The notes beneath the pieces were generated by a model. The model searched no databases. It saw nothing but the letters and a program-made list of their open reading frames with translations, and had not been told where the DNA came from. Below are positions 52,364 to 61,092 of a stretch of DNA of 64,000 nucleotides, one piece after another. Where the stretch lies: NCBI GenBank assembly GCA_927441425.1, contig CAKMKG010000005.1:124001-188000 (forward strand), read 5' to 3'. Numbering within the stretch: the first letter of the stretch is position 1; each line of letters begins with the position of its first letter. The translations under genes were made by a program, and so were the position numbers. This DNA is from an uncultured Bacillota bacterium (lineage in GTDB: Bacteria; Bacillota; Clostridia; Peptostreptococcales; Anaerovoracaceae).

Positions 52364-54430
52364 CTAGTTTATTGGCAGTGTAAAGTAGGCGGTTGCTCCT
52401 TTATCCTGCTTTCCAAAGATCCAGGTTCTTCCTCCATGCTTCTGGATAATTCTTTGTACGGTAGCAAGACCGATTCCCGTTCCATCAAACTCATCGACAC
52501 TATGAAGGCGCTGAAAGATACCAAATAACTTTCCGGAAAGTTCCATATTGAACCCCACCCCATTATCGTTAATTGAAATTACAATTTCATCTTTATCAAT
52601 GGTGTGCCCCACCTTTATGATCCCGATATCCCGGGTTTTGGTAAACTTAATCCCATTGGAAAGTACATTATAGATCAACTGTTTCATCAATATCTTATCT
52701 GCCATAGCAAAAGGAATTACTGTTTCCATGATAAGCTTTATCTTGCGGTCTGGGTTTGCGCTCTCCAATTCATAAAATATTACGTGAAATAATTCATTTA
52801 AATCAACGGGCTCCTTATTGAGCTCACGGCTTGTCGCAGTTGAAAATTGCAATAGCTTATTGATCAATGCGAGCATATCTCTACTGATATTCTTGATATA
52901 CCTCGTGATTTTTCCTGGTTCACCTTCCATTTGCTGGGGATAATCCTCAAGCATAATTCTGCTATAGGCATCGATTGCTCTTAACGGAGATTTCAGGTCG
53001 TGGGATACCGTATACGCAAAGGATTCCATCTCGCTTACGGCTTGCTGTAGTTCCGCTGTCCTTTCTATGACACGCTGCTCCAGTTCCGTATTGAGCTTTC
53101 GGATTTCCTGTTCAGCTGATTTACGTTCCGATATATCGCGCCCTATTACTAATGCACCATCCATATTGTTATAATGAATTGGAACAGCATTTATTTCTAC
53201 AGGAACAGGCGTGCCATCCATTTTTAAAAAAACCTCTTCATTTATTGGTACAGGTTTTTTTTCTTTGCTTAGAATTGACATCCGCTCTTTTATGATGTCA
53301 TGATAATCCGGATGAAAACGATCCAACACCGGAGTATTGATTAACTGTTCTGCAGATTCAGCACCCAAAAGTGCAATAGCAAACTTATTAATATAAGAAA
53401 ACTTACCATTTGTTTCAATAAAAATAGCTTCCGGGGCACTTTCAACCAACAGTCTGAAGCGGTTTTCACTCTCTAATAGCGCTTGGTTCGCAGCAACTCG
53501 TTCAGAAATGTCATGGACGATTGAGTAAATCAGTACTTTTCCATTAAATTTAATAGGACCACTATATACTTCAACATCCACCGGATTGCCAAATGCCCTT
53601 CTATGCTGAAACAGAAAATGTTTCCTTTTTTCAGAAACAGACTTTTCCATTTCCTCTTTGATCTCTTCCGGATTTAATGTATTGATCTGTGAGATATTCA
53701 TCGACTTCAAGGTCTGTAACGGCCAACCATAAAATTTTGAAGCGGTAAGGTTTGCATCTATAATATGGCCATGCTCGGGATCAATGAGAAGCATAACCGC
53801 ATTGCTGTTTTTAAAAATACTTTTATACCGCGCCTCCGCTTCCCCTACTTTAATGAGTGCTTCATTTCGCTCTTTTTGATGTAATAACAGAAGGCTTAAT
53901 AAGACTGTACTGATCGGATATACCAGCATGACAGGCAGACTGATTTCTTTTACTATCTTCAGGGCTGTTTCCCAAGGAAGAATAAATGCATCAGCCAGCA
54001 TAACAAGATGAACCGCAACGCCGAAAAAATAGATGTTAAGCCATCTGAATTTCGTATTTTGGGGCAATAGAAAATGCCTCCATAGGATACCTATGGAAGC
54101 AGAGGTGATAATCGTGGACACACCCATCCAAAGACCGGCACCTCCCAGGATAACACGATATAGGATCAACATACAGGCTGCAACAGTTGTGGGGATGAAA
54201 CCAAAGGTTAATGCTGCGATGCTAATTAGAATGGTGCGCGTATCAAAAAATATGCCCTTTTCTAAATGAAAAGGAAGCATCATAATCCCTAATCCTATCA
54301 GCCCGATCAAGAGTCCGTTAAAGATCGGAACTATTTTCGCCCATTGAATCGGTATAATATAGCTAACTTCATAGACAACGATTAACGCTAATAACAGCGC
54401 TGCATTATGGATTAATTCTATTAAAATCAT
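52364..54430 (-). CDS. Membrane histidine kinase with 5TM-type sensor and two PAS domains
   Basis: This 688-residue kinase has an N-terminal block of five to six hydrophobic helices (about 5-200) resembling 5TMR-LYT sensors, two PAS domains (about 210-330 and 335-450), a coiled coil, HisKA with SHDLKSPLRAIDAY and a HATPase domain (NVLSNGIKFTKT, DNGVGFNME, GTGIGLATV). It should phosphorylate the adjacent AraC-type regulator. The stimulus is unknown. Confidence 0.9.
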   Translation of the reverse strand: MILIELIHNAALLLALIVVYEVSYIIPIQWAKIVPIFNGLLIGLIGLGIMMLPFHLEKGIFFDTRTILISIAALTFGFIPTTVAACMLILYRVILGGAGLWMGVSTIITSASIGILWRHFLLPQNTKFRWLNIYFFGVAVHLVMLADAFILPWETALKIVKEISLPVMLVYPISTVLLSLLLLHQKERNEALIKVGEAEARYKSIFKNSNAVMLLIDPEHGHIIDANLTASKFYGWPLQTLKSMNISQINTLNPEEIKEEMEKSVSEKRKHFLFQHRRAFGNPVDVEVYSGPIKFNGKVLIYSIVHDISERVAANQALLESENRFRLLVESAPEAIFIETNGKFSYINKFAIALLGAESAEQLINTPVLDRFHPDYHDIIKERMSILSKEKKPVPINEEVFLKMDGTPVPVEINAVPIHYNNMDGALVIGRDISERKSAEQEIRKLNTELEQRVIERTAELQQAVSEMESFAYTVSHDLKSPLRAIDAYSRIMLEDYPQQMEGEPGKITRYIKNISRDMLALINKLLQFSTATSRELNKEPVDLNELFHVIFYELESANPDRKIKLIMETVIPFAMADKILMKQLIYNVLSNGIKFTKTRDIGIIKVGHTIDKDEIVISINDNGVGFNMELSGKLFGIFQRLHSVDEFDGTGIGLATVQRIIQKHGGRTWIFGKQDKGATAYFTLPIN

Positions 54431-54551
54431 TATATTCTTCCTTCACTGTTCTATCGCACATTTATCGAGGCCCGGTTCAAAAGAATATTTTAGAATTTGT
54501 TTATCATAATATGGCTCGATTTTATTAAATTATATAGCTGAAGGAAGATGA

Positions 54552-54580
54552 TTGCAACATTATTTTACATTTTGCAACAT
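54552..54580. promoter_or_regulatory. Direct repeats upstream of the kinase-regulator pair
   Basis: TTGCAACAT occurs at 54552-54560 and 54572-54580, 20 bp apart (about two helical turns), as expected for an AraC-type regulator. It lies about 120 bp upstream of the kinase start. Confidence 0.4.
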
Positions 54581-54663
54581 ATTTCGACCTTTTCCCCAAT
54601 TTCCGATCACATGAAAGGTTGGGCAAGAAATATAGTAAATAAAGAGTGTGCACAAATTACATT

Positions 54664-55113
54664 TTACGATTTTACTATAAACCTACAGCAATGATCACCA
54701 TGCGTTTTGCACAAAGGTCTTTCGTACTCCACGTTGAAGCTTTTATAAAGAACATCGTCTATCTCACAGTATAATGCTCCGAGCTCCAATGCATCCAGTT
54801 GCTCCCACATATCGTGCATAGGACAATACGTAATATCACATGGGTTTTTAGGATCCTTCTCCCATGGCATCGAGGGCATATCCCTCACAAGCGCATAAGT
54901 TTCAGCATTTATTTCAAGACCTCGCTCATGCGCTTCTTCTATCATAATTTTAGCTCTGGCTTCGCCAAACTTGGTTACGGCATTTCGTATTGCTGCTTTT
55001 CCCGTCTCATTGCCAAGTCTCTCAATCATCTCAGTTGCCATAAAGGAATAGAGTTCCGCCATGAGTTGCGCCATCTTTCCGACCGGCTCATCGGTGCTTC
55101 TTATTTTACCCAA
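54664..55113 (-). CDS. L-2-amino-thiazoline-4-carboxylate (ATC) hydrolase-like protein
   Basis: This 149-residue protein resembles the ATC hydrolase family (PF14196): a helical N-terminus and a C-terminal half with CDITYCPMHDMWEQL, ELGALYCEIDDVLYKSFN and a terminal CKTHGDHCCRFIV. Homologues hydrolyse the C-S bond of aminothiazoline carboxylate or have unknown roles. A TTG start is used with GGGGG 6 bp upstream. It is the last gene of an operon with ferredoxin and PNPOx-like genes next to corrinoid methyltransferase genes, which points to a role other than cysteine formation from ATC. Confidence 0.65.
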   Translation of the reverse strand: MGKIRSTDEPVGKMAQLMAELYSFMATEMIERLGNETGKAAIRNAVTKFGEARAKIMIEEAHERGLEINAETYALVRDMPSMPWEKDPKNPCDITYCPMHDMWEQLDALELGALYCEIDDVLYKSFNVEYERPLCKTHGDHCCRFIVKS

Positions 55114-55148
55114 TTCAATCCCCCATTTTTAAAAAAGTATCTTTAACA

Positions 55149-55478
55149 CTAGGAAGCATCCTCGCAAGGAATCTCCGGTATTCTTTCTTTGAATCTATCG
55201 ATTGCTCTGTCAACGTAGCTTGTCATTGAAATTGCCCCCATAACACAGGCACTTGCACACCTGCCGCAACCTGTACATTTGTGAGTTTCTTCCAGCCATG
55301 GTACATAGACGTCCTTTACGTTTGTTTCCACCATCTTGAGGTGTCCATTCCTGCAATAGTTGACGCAGGCTCCGCAGCCTTCACAGTTTACAGGAATAAC
55401 CCAGGGCATCTTCGCCGGAAGTTTTTTTATGTTGCTGCTTTCCGGATCCGGATCATTTCCTTTCACTTCTGTAATCAT
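55149..55478 (-). CDS. 2[4Fe-4S] ferredoxin-type protein
   Basis: This 109-residue protein has two four-Cys motifs, CEGCGACVNYCRNG and CTGCGRCASACVMG. It probably passes electrons within the neighbouring system, for example to reactivate a corrinoid protein or to a flavoprotein. It sits between the PNPOx-like and ATC-hydrolase-like genes with short gaps. Confidence 0.88.
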   Translation of the reverse strand: MITEVKGNDPDPESSNIKKLPAKMPWVIPVNCEGCGACVNYCRNGHLKMVETNVKDVYVPWLEETHKCTGCGRCASACVMGAISMTSYVDRAIDRFKERIPEIPCEDAS

Positions 55479-55501
55479 TCCCTTCCACCTCTTTCAAACA
55501 C

Positions 55502-55912
55502 TTATGCCCTTGGTGCGAAATCTGTCCAGCGACTTTCTTCATAAGCTTTCATTTCTTCGTATCCCATTGTATCCAAACGGATTCCTGCTTCGGCACCTGG
55601 TTTTGTGCAATAGATCTCCTCTACCTTAATCTCCAGATTGTTCTCAATAACCTTTGCCATTCCTTTAAACTGATACGGCGCACGTACCGAGCCTAATTGA
55701 CCTGGGGCTATTGCTGCAAGTGGATTTTCTACGATAATATTTTCTATTTGATGAATCTGACTTGGTGTTAAATCAACCTTGATCGTATCTACATTCACTT
55801 CAATCGATTCCGATACAATCACAGTCGAAAATCCTTTTTTCGTTGCAAGCGCTATGTGGACACCATTTACAACAATCCAATCTGTCATTCTTGGAGTTAA
55901 TTTGATTGACAT
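55502..55912 (-). CDS. PNPOx-like split-barrel domain protein (second)
   Basis: This 136-residue protein starts MSIKLTPRMTDWIVVNGVHIAL with a predicted split-barrel fold and an IENIIVENPLAAIAPGQLGSV region. It looks like the pyridoxamine 5'-phosphate oxidase-like/FMN-binding split barrel, but the signal is weaker than for its neighbour. It follows that gene by 11 bp and they may form a heterodimer. Confidence 0.55.
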   Translation of the reverse strand: MSIKLTPRMTDWIVVNGVHIALATKKGFSTVIVSESIEVNVDTIKVDLTPSQIHQIENIIVENPLAAIAPGQLGSVRAPYQFKGMAKVIENNLEIKVEEIYCTKPGAEAGIRLDTMGYEEMKAYEESRWTDFAPRA

Positions 55913-55923
55913 CGTTCTCCCCC

Positions 55924-56406
55924 TTATAAAATAACTTGTCCCGAATGCTCGGAATCAAATGTATAGACTTCTTCGACTTTTAGTACGATTACCCCACGCT
56001 GTGCAAGTTTCGGCGGTACAATATCCGGCGGAACCTCATCAGGCGGTTCTTTTTCTGCCCAATCTCCCCAATCTTTCAGTACCTCACCGGCTATGATGTC
56101 ATGCCATTTGTAATGATTGGGCGAAGCATGACTGATAATCGTGCAAGGTCCTCTGAAAACCCATGTATGGTCTTTTACTGGGTGAGCAATGGAAATGCAG
56201 CCAACGGGATTCTCATTTAAATTAACCTTCGTCTTTTGCGCAAACATCTCCGCGATCAGTATATACTCATCCTTATAGTGTGTTACAAACCGTTCAGCAA
56301 CGATATTTGGCTTGCCATCCGCGCTGCTCGTTGTAAGGTGGACTACTGCCCCTCCTTTTCCAACGACCTTAAGGACTTTTTTCATTTCCTCTGTAAGAAC
56401 TGCCAT
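55924..56406 (-). CDS. Pyridoxamine 5'-phosphate oxidase-like flavin-binding protein (first)
   Basis: This 160-residue protein has the PNPOx-like split-barrel pattern (VVHLTTSSADGKPNIVAERF, VNLNENPVGCISI, TWVFRGPC). Such proteins bind FMN, F420 or haem; the cofactor here is not evident. It is the first gene of an operon of four and has a strong RBS (AGGAGG). The acidic Pro-rich insert near residue 118 (EKEPPDEVPPDIVPP) is unusual. Confidence 0.75.
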   Translation of the reverse strand: MAVLTEEMKKVLKVVGKGGAVVHLTTSSADGKPNIVAERFVTHYKDEYILIAEMFAQKTKVNLNENPVGCISIAHPVKDHTWVFRGPCTIISHASPNHYKWHDIIAGEVLKDWGDWAEKEPPDEVPPDIVPPKLAQRGVIVLKVEEVYTFDSEHSGQVIL

Positions 56407-56476
56407 GTTTTCAACCTCCTTTGATAGTAACTTATTCTATAATCCATAATGAATTATAAAACAAGTTACTTAATTC

Positions 56477-56530
56477 ATACTATTCTTATCGGAATAGTAT
56501 TATATTATATTCCTCAATAGGTTTTGTCAA
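56477..56530 (-). promoter_or_regulatory. Promoter and palindrome of the PNPOx-ferredoxin-ATC operon
   Basis: Consensus -35 TTGACA (56525-56530), 17-bp spacer, -10 TAATAT (56502-56507). At the predicted start is a palindrome with 9-bp arms ATACTATTC/GAATAGTAT and 6-bp centre (56477-56500), a candidate operator. A further AGTAACTT/AAGTTACT pair lies in the leader. Confidence 0.65.
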
Positions 56531-56540
56531 GCCAAAATGC

Positions 56541-56575
56541 AAAAAAAAACACTGACAAATTAGAGTCAGTGTTTT
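56541..56575 (-). terminator. Rho-independent terminator after the corrinoid protein gene
   Basis: Minus strand AAAACACTGAC/GTCAGTGTTTT perfect stem, 8-nt loop, then nine T. It ends the methyltransferase-corrinoid transcript. Confidence 0.93.
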
Positions 56576-56620
56576 ATGATACTAGTATATTAAAAGGTGA
56601 GGTGAGTCTCGATATAGGTT

Positions 56621-57271
56621 TTATGTAGTAGCTGTGAGTACCTCCAATGCAAATTTTACAGTATCCGTTGCATCTTCACAATAGTAGTCCGCTCCGATCT
56701 TTTCAGCCCAGCGCTTTGTTACGGGAGCTCCCCCAACCATTGTTTTTACTTTTCCCTTCAGACCGCTGCTTACCATCAGATCTTCGATCTTCTTTTGTTC
56801 GGTCATCGTTGTTGTTAACAGGGCACTGCTGCCTAAGATGTCCGCATGATATTCTATCGCTTTTTCAATAAATACTTCTGCAGGCACTTCCCTGCCAAGA
56901 TCATAAACCTGAATTCCGTTTGTTTTAACCAATGATGCAACAATACCTTTCCCGATATCATGTACATCACCCAAAACAGTACCAATGACCATGACTCCTT
57001 TTGATTCGATCTCTGAGGCTTCCATCTTACTTTCAATTTCAGTGGTTACCATTCTCATAACTTCTGTTGAGAAAATCAACTCCGGTAAAAAAACTTCTCC
57101 TCTGCCAAATAAGTCTCCTAAATGCTTGATTCCGGCGCTGTAACCTTTCGATAAGAGTTCAACAGGATCAATCCCCATCGCTTCAGCATCTTTCAACACT
57201 TTTAGCGCCATTGTTTCATCACAATCTACTATAGAATCAAAAGCATCTTTTAATAATTCTTCCTTTGTCAT
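56621..57271 (-). CDS. Corrinoid (cobalamin-binding) methyl-carrier protein
   Basis: This 216-residue protein has an N-terminal helical cap (B12-binding 2, about 1-85) and a Rossmann B12 domain with the cobalt-ligand motif GDVHDIGKG (His about residue 106), ALLTTTM and a terminal GG motif (VGGAPVT). It carries a methyl group on cobalt between methyltransferases, like MtaC/MtbC/MtmC. It follows the methyltransferase gene by 28 bp. Confidence 0.94.
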   Translation of the reverse strand: MTKEELLKDAFDSIVDCDETMALKVLKDAEAMGIDPVELLSKGYSAGIKHLGDLFGRGEVFLPELIFSTEVMRMVTTEIESKMEASEIESKGVMVIGTVLGDVHDIGKGIVASLVKTNGIQVYDLGREVPAEVFIEKAIEYHADILGSSALLTTTMTEQKKIEDLMVSSGLKGKVKTMVGGAPVTKRWAEKIGADYYCEDATDTVKFALEVLTATT

Positions 57272-57299
57272 ACTATCCTCCTAATTCACATTCATGAAT

Positions 57300-58340
57300 C
57301 TATTCATATTTTCCATATGTTTTTGCTTCTTCAACAATAATCTTAGCGTAATCGAAATCCATCAAGGCCGGATATTCGCAGCCAGTTGCAAGAATGAATC
57401 CGCCTCCTTTTTTGTAAGCATCGATTTGTTTTCTGCACATTTCTCTTAGTTCTTCTTCCGTTGCTGCGAAAAGCCATCCAGGTTCTATATGTCCGATCAA
57501 AGTGACCTTGTCGCCATATTTTGCTTTAACATCTTCCATATCTGTGCAATCCAAAGGGATATGCTGATAAGAAATTGCTACTGGGTTCATCCTTGCTATC
57601 TGTTCTTTAAAATAAACCCCTGCACCACAATTATGGAGCATTACCATAGCACCCTTTTCACGCACAAAATCAGACAGTTCTTCGATATAAACACCCTCAT
57701 TGTCATCCCACATTTTCGGACTCATGATGGTTCTTGAAGCATACAGCGTGTCGAACATAATTGCATGGCAGCCTGCCTCTATCAATGCTGCGCAAAACTC
57801 CTTCAACGTTTCTGTGATATTTCTGAGTGCTCCCTGCATTTTCTGAGGGCAACGGATCAAGTCCATAAACATTTGCTCCTGCCCCCTCATCATGCTCAGG
57901 ATTCCTAAAGGGCCGAAAACAAAGCCGATGATCGGCATTTCCTGACCCTTTGCCTCATAAAGAAGCTTGGCCAGCCTGATATGTTCGCTCATTCTCGGCG
58001 TCTCTCTCGGATTGATTACACCGACCTTGTCATACTCATCCGCGCTTTTGATATATCGGTTATTTAAATTTGGATTTGCAGCTAGATTATCATGATAAAC
58101 CACTTCCTGGCCCCAATCAGCCGCTTCAACCGTCAAATCGACCAAAGTACAGATACAATCCGCTCCTATTTCCTCTGTAGCCTTAATAATCGATGCCGCA
58201 CATTTTTCAGCATCCTTAGACCATTCCTCGTATGTAATCCCCAAAGCCTTCCTCGATACACTGTTTAATAACGGGTATACCGGGACACGATCGGCTTCTT
58301 TGTGTTGCAAGGTTAAAGTAATTCTTTCCATTGAGTTCAT
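57300..58340 (-). CDS. Uroporphyrinogen decarboxylase-family methyltransferase (MtaA/MtbA-like)
   Basis: This 346-residue TIM-barrel protein belongs to the URO-D/cobalamin methyltransferase family. It shows NSMERITLTLQHKEADRVPV at the N-terminus, the HNCG (zinc-ligand type) motif in VMLHNCGAG and GHIEPGWLFAAT, ending GGGFILATGCEYP with the C-terminal Cys. Zinc ligation by His and two Cys is expected from family knowledge. It should move methyl groups to or from the corrinoid protein. The methyl donor or acceptor is unknown. ATG at 58340 with GGAGG 10 bp upstream is chosen over an upstream ATG. Confidence 0.88.
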   Translation of the reverse strand: MNSMERITLTLQHKEADRVPVYPLLNSVSRKALGITYEEWSKDAEKCAASIIKATEEIGADCICTLVDLTVEAADWGQEVVYHDNLAANPNLNNRYIKSADEYDKVGVINPRETPRMSEHIRLAKLLYEAKGQEMPIIGFVFGPLGILSMMRGQEQMFMDLIRCPQKMQGALRNITETLKEFCAALIEAGCHAIMFDTLYASRTIMSPKMWDDNEGVYIEELSDFVREKGAMVMLHNCGAGVYFKEQIARMNPVAISYQHIPLDCTDMEDVKAKYGDKVTLIGHIEPGWLFAATEEELREMCRKQIDAYKKGGGFILATGCEYPALMDFDYAKIIVEEAKTYGKYE

Positions 58341-58556
58341 ATTCCAAATACCTCCACAAGAAATCATTAGCGTTTACTAATTTTGATTTACTTACATTAT
58401 CTATGGAAATTGATCTATTGAGTAATATTATCTTTTGAGTTTTTTGTAATTTTTATAGTAATAATATTTTTAGTTATTGCGATTATTAGCGTTATAATCT
58501 AGAATAAAAGTACTAATTATAAAATTTAATTGTAATTTCTATGGGGTGCAAAACAT
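58341..58556. promoter_or_regulatory. Divergent control region with ATTAGCGTT direct repeats
   Basis: ATTAGCGTT occurs at 58366-58374 and 58485-58493, each near the start of one divergent gene. The plus-strand regulator has a -10 TATAAT at 58493-58498 and a poor -35. The repeats are candidate sites for the PocR/AraC regulator. Confidence 0.45.
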
Positions 58557-59786
58557 ATGAATCATCATGAAAGATTTATCCAACCATTTTGTAACTTAAC
58601 AAAAGTACCAGTTACATATTTTAATATCAATGCAGTTCCCCAGTGGGAATATTGTACCGGTGGTAAAATATGTGCTTTTTTCAATGGAGACCACGATCAT
58701 CAATGTAATTGCAGAAAAACGTTGATATCATCTGCAAATATGGCGGCACAGCTCGGTGAGCCTTATATATTTCTATGCCGTTCCGGATTGATCAATATTG
58801 CGATTGCGTTGATTATTCAGGGCAAAATTCAGGGGGTATTTATTGCCGGACCGATTCCCATGGGCAATAATCGTGAAATGATCATTAAGAACATATTAAA
58901 AGGCATGACATTAATACCTGAAGCATATCCAAAACTGATTATATTTTTAAGTGAAATGAGAATTTTCAGTCCAAAAGAAGTAAGTGATCTTGCTTCATTG
59001 TTCAATAGTACTGTTTTATATTCATTCAATACAATTGATGAATACAGAAAAATAAAAGAGAATTACAAAGAAGAATCACATTTCGGAGAGAAGATACACA
59101 CGTACAAAAAACTCGGCAGACAGCTGGACTACCCCCATGAATTGGAGGAACTGCTGGTTCAAAAGGTTAAAATGGGTGATGTAAAAGGTGCTCATAAAAT
59201 ATTAACAGAGTTGCTTGATAAAATATTTATCATCGAATGCCGTGATTTGTCCTTTATAAAGGTTCGGGTGATTGGTATCTGTGCAATTCTCACACGGATC
59301 ACTTCAAAAAAAGACGAATCATTTCAAGTTTCCTCTGAGGAGATCGAAAATTTATATTTATTGAACCAAGCACAAAGTTTCAAAGACTTATGCAGCTTAA
59401 CAGCCAAAATATGTGAAAATATCTGCGTCAGCATATCAAGTCGAGTATATAGAGGCAACTCATCAGTAATAACGAAGGCTTGTCATTTCATCAATGAAAA
59501 TTACAAGAACAAAATTACATTAAGTATCGTTGCCGATGAGCTATATATAAATCTCTCATATCTTTCCTCATTGTTTAAGAAAGAAATGGGAAAGGGCTTT
59601 ACTGAATATATTAATGATATTCGCCTTAGGCATACCCAAGACTTATTAGAGAATACTAACTTAAGTCTTATGGATATATCTACTGACGCCGGGTTTGACT
59701 GTCAAAGCTACTTTACAAAAGTCTTTAAAAATAAAATAGGAATAACCCCAAGTGAGTATCGAAAAAAAAATCGCAAGCAAGATTAG
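58557..59786 (+). CDS. PocR/AraC-family transcriptional regulator
   Basis: This 409-residue protein has an N-terminal PocR sensory domain (about 1-165; C-T-G-G-K-I-C, CNCRKTL, YIFLCRSGLINIAIAL, GVFIAGPIPM), a helical linker and a C-terminal AraC HTH pair (LSIVADELYINLSYLSSLFKKE; LMDISTDAGFDCQSYFTKVFKNK). PocR domains sense small hydrophobic or diol-type compounds and are common next to corrinoid methyltransferase genes. It is divergent from that operon and likely controls it. Confidence 0.93.
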   Translation: MNHHERFIQPFCNLTKVPVTYFNINAVPQWEYCTGGKICAFFNGDHDHQCNCRKTLISSANMAAQLGEPYIFLCRSGLINIAIALIIQGKIQGVFIAGPIPMGNNREMIIKNILKGMTLIPEAYPKLIIFLSEMRIFSPKEVSDLASLFNSTVLYSFNTIDEYRKIKENYKEESHFGEKIHTYKKLGRQLDYPHELEELLVQKVKMGDVKGAHKILTELLDKIFIIECRDLSFIKVRVIGICAILTRITSKKDESFQVSSEEIENLYLLNQAQSFKDLCSLTAKICENICVSISSRVYRGNSSVITKACHFINENYKNKITLSIVADELYINLSYLSSLFKKEMGKGFTEYINDIRLRHTQDLLENTNLSLMDISTDAGFDCQSYFTKVFKNKIGITPSEYRKKNRKQD

Positions 59787-59827
59787 GTTCCTTTTCCGTG
59801 GAAAAATTGTTGTCAAGTTAGAAACTT

Positions 59828-59868
59828 AAAAAAAGCCTTATCCTCATTGAGCCAAGGATAAGGCTTTT
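59828..59868 (+). terminator. Rho-independent terminator after the PocR/AraC gene
   Basis: AAAAGCCTTATCC/GGATAAGGCTTTT stem with an 11-nt loop then TATGG; T-run short but stem very stable. Confidence 0.85.
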
Positions 59869-60093
59869 ATGGAAAAACTGTTGGAATTAAGCCGGACGAA
59901 CGAGTTCGAATTCCGCAAGCCACCTATGGTATTCTCCATCCGGAAGGAGGATATCGTAAAGATAAGTAGCTTTAAACAAACACTGAAATATTACGGATAA
60001 TTCATAACGTTTCCTAATCATCTCATTCTCCATAACTTCTCCACATTAATGTGATATTAATAAATTAAGCAAAAAACGAAGGAGATGAATGAT
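59869..60093 (+). other. Intergenic stretch with a short uncertain ORF
   Basis: A 43-codon frame (59869-60000) starts inside the terminator arm (AAGG then ATG) and begins MEKLLELSRTNEFEFRKPP. I know no homologue and coding is doubtful. The rest contains the RBS of the next gene and no clear promoter. Confidence 0.25.
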
Positions 60094-60429
60094 ATGAATT
60101 GCTGCAAGAACCAAAATGACGAAAATCGAGACAATCTGATTACAAGTCAGTCCAAATCGGAAAGACCATCCAATGATCCGGATTATTCAAAGAAACCAAA
60201 ACATAATCACAATAGACATATGCTTCATATGGGCCTGTGCTGCGGGCTGCCACTGTTGATCATATTCGGATTGCCCTTACTCGGCTATAAAGGGTTCCTG
60301 ACGAGTATCGCTCCGTTTATCTGCCCAATCATGATGCTGGTTATGGTGCATATGATGCTGCGAGGAAACGGCGGCAGCTGCCATAGTAATTCCAAGCCTA
60401 CAGAAACGAAGTCAATAGAAGAAAAATAG
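60094..60429 (+). CDS. Small Cys/His/Met-rich membrane protein
   Basis: This 111-residue protein starts MNCCKNQNDENRDN, has a His/Met-rich stretch (KHNHNRHMLHMGLCCGLPLL), two membrane segments and a C-terminal NGGSCHSN. The composition suggests metal binding and resembles small membrane proteins found near heavy-metal genes, but no partner is adjacent. I start at the ATG at 60094, 9 bp after GGAG; an ATG three codons earlier overlaps the RBS. Confidence 0.65.
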   Translation: MNCCKNQNDENRDNLITSQSKSERPSNDPDYSKKPKHNHNRHMLHMGLCCGLPLLIIFGLPLLGYKGFLTSIAPFICPIMMLVMVHMMLRGNGGSCHSNSKPTETKSIEEK

Positions 60430-60450
60430 CTTTGACAGACATACAATAAA

Positions 60451-60510
60451 TAGCCAACCCATAATACAGGTCATTTCTCCTCCTATCCTGTATATGGGTT
60501 AGCTTTCTGT
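60451..60510 (+). terminator. Strong hairpin after the small membrane protein gene
   Basis: Arms AGCCAACCCATAATACAGG and CCTGTATATGGGTTAGCT pair over about 17 bp with a 15-nt loop, followed by TTCTGTTT. Confidence 0.8.
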
Positions 60511-60525
60511 TTCGAATCATATCGT

Positions 60526-60750
60526 TTAGGACAGATCCTGTATTTGCCTGGGTACTGTAATAATAAACCGGCTACCCCTTCCGATCTCGGATTCAACCTG
60601 AATCTGACCATGGATTTTATTTAGGTTTTCTTTTACCACATGTAAGCCAATTCCCTCTCCAGGGATATCGACTGCATTAGAGCCTCGATAATAAGCGTTA
60701 AAAAGGTGCTCTATTTGTTCCCTGCCAATACCGGTGCCGGTGTGGCACAA
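60526..60750 (-). pseudogene. Histidine kinase ATPase-domain fragment
   Basis: About 74 residues remain of a HATPase domain: G1 GTGIGREQIEHLF, the F-box-like YYRG and G2 GEGIGLHVV, then a normal C-terminal strand (GRGSRFIITVP). Everything upstream (sensor, HisKA, N-box) is missing and the sequence before 60750 is non-coding. It is a 3' remnant of a deleted kinase gene. Confidence 0.8.
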
Positions 60751-61092
60751 TTATGATTGAGTAATATTTTTTTATAATTTATCTCTGTGATCTCACACTA
60801 AACTCGAAGTCTTTCTTTCGTCTCCCTAAGAGTCTGATATTGATCATTTTAATTTGTTGGGATTTTATGGTGATTGTAAAAGAAAACTCCTGTAAGAAAT
60901 CTAATTTCTTACAGGAGCTCTGTTCGAGCATATTAAGTTTGGGCAGATAAATACTAGATATTATAAATTCTTTCTTTTTCTTTGGCTTCCTAGTTTTAAC
61001 GAAGAGGATATAATCCTTTGAACTAAATGATGCTAAATAAGGCTTTTCCTTTATCTTTATTCCAAACTTGGAAAGGCCATATATTATGTTTA
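60751..61092 (-). other. Non-coding gap containing the hybrid kinase terminator
   Basis: The stretch is AT-rich. A minus-strand frame covers 60779-61111 but is Lys-rich, has no RBS, and contains the strong terminator hairpin at 60881-60919, so I do not call it a gene. Confidence 0.6.
60881..60919 (-). terminator. Rho-independent terminator after the hybrid kinase gene
   Basis: Minus strand CTCCTGTAAGAAAT/ATTTCTTACAGGAG 14-bp perfect stem with a 3-nt loop, then TTTTCTTTT. It lies about 175 bp past the stop codon. Confidence 0.88.

Noticed and set aside
59869-60000. 43-codon frame starting in the arm of a terminator
   Set aside because: Start lies inside a stable hairpin with only AAGG upstream; no recognisable family. 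Kept only as an intergenic note.
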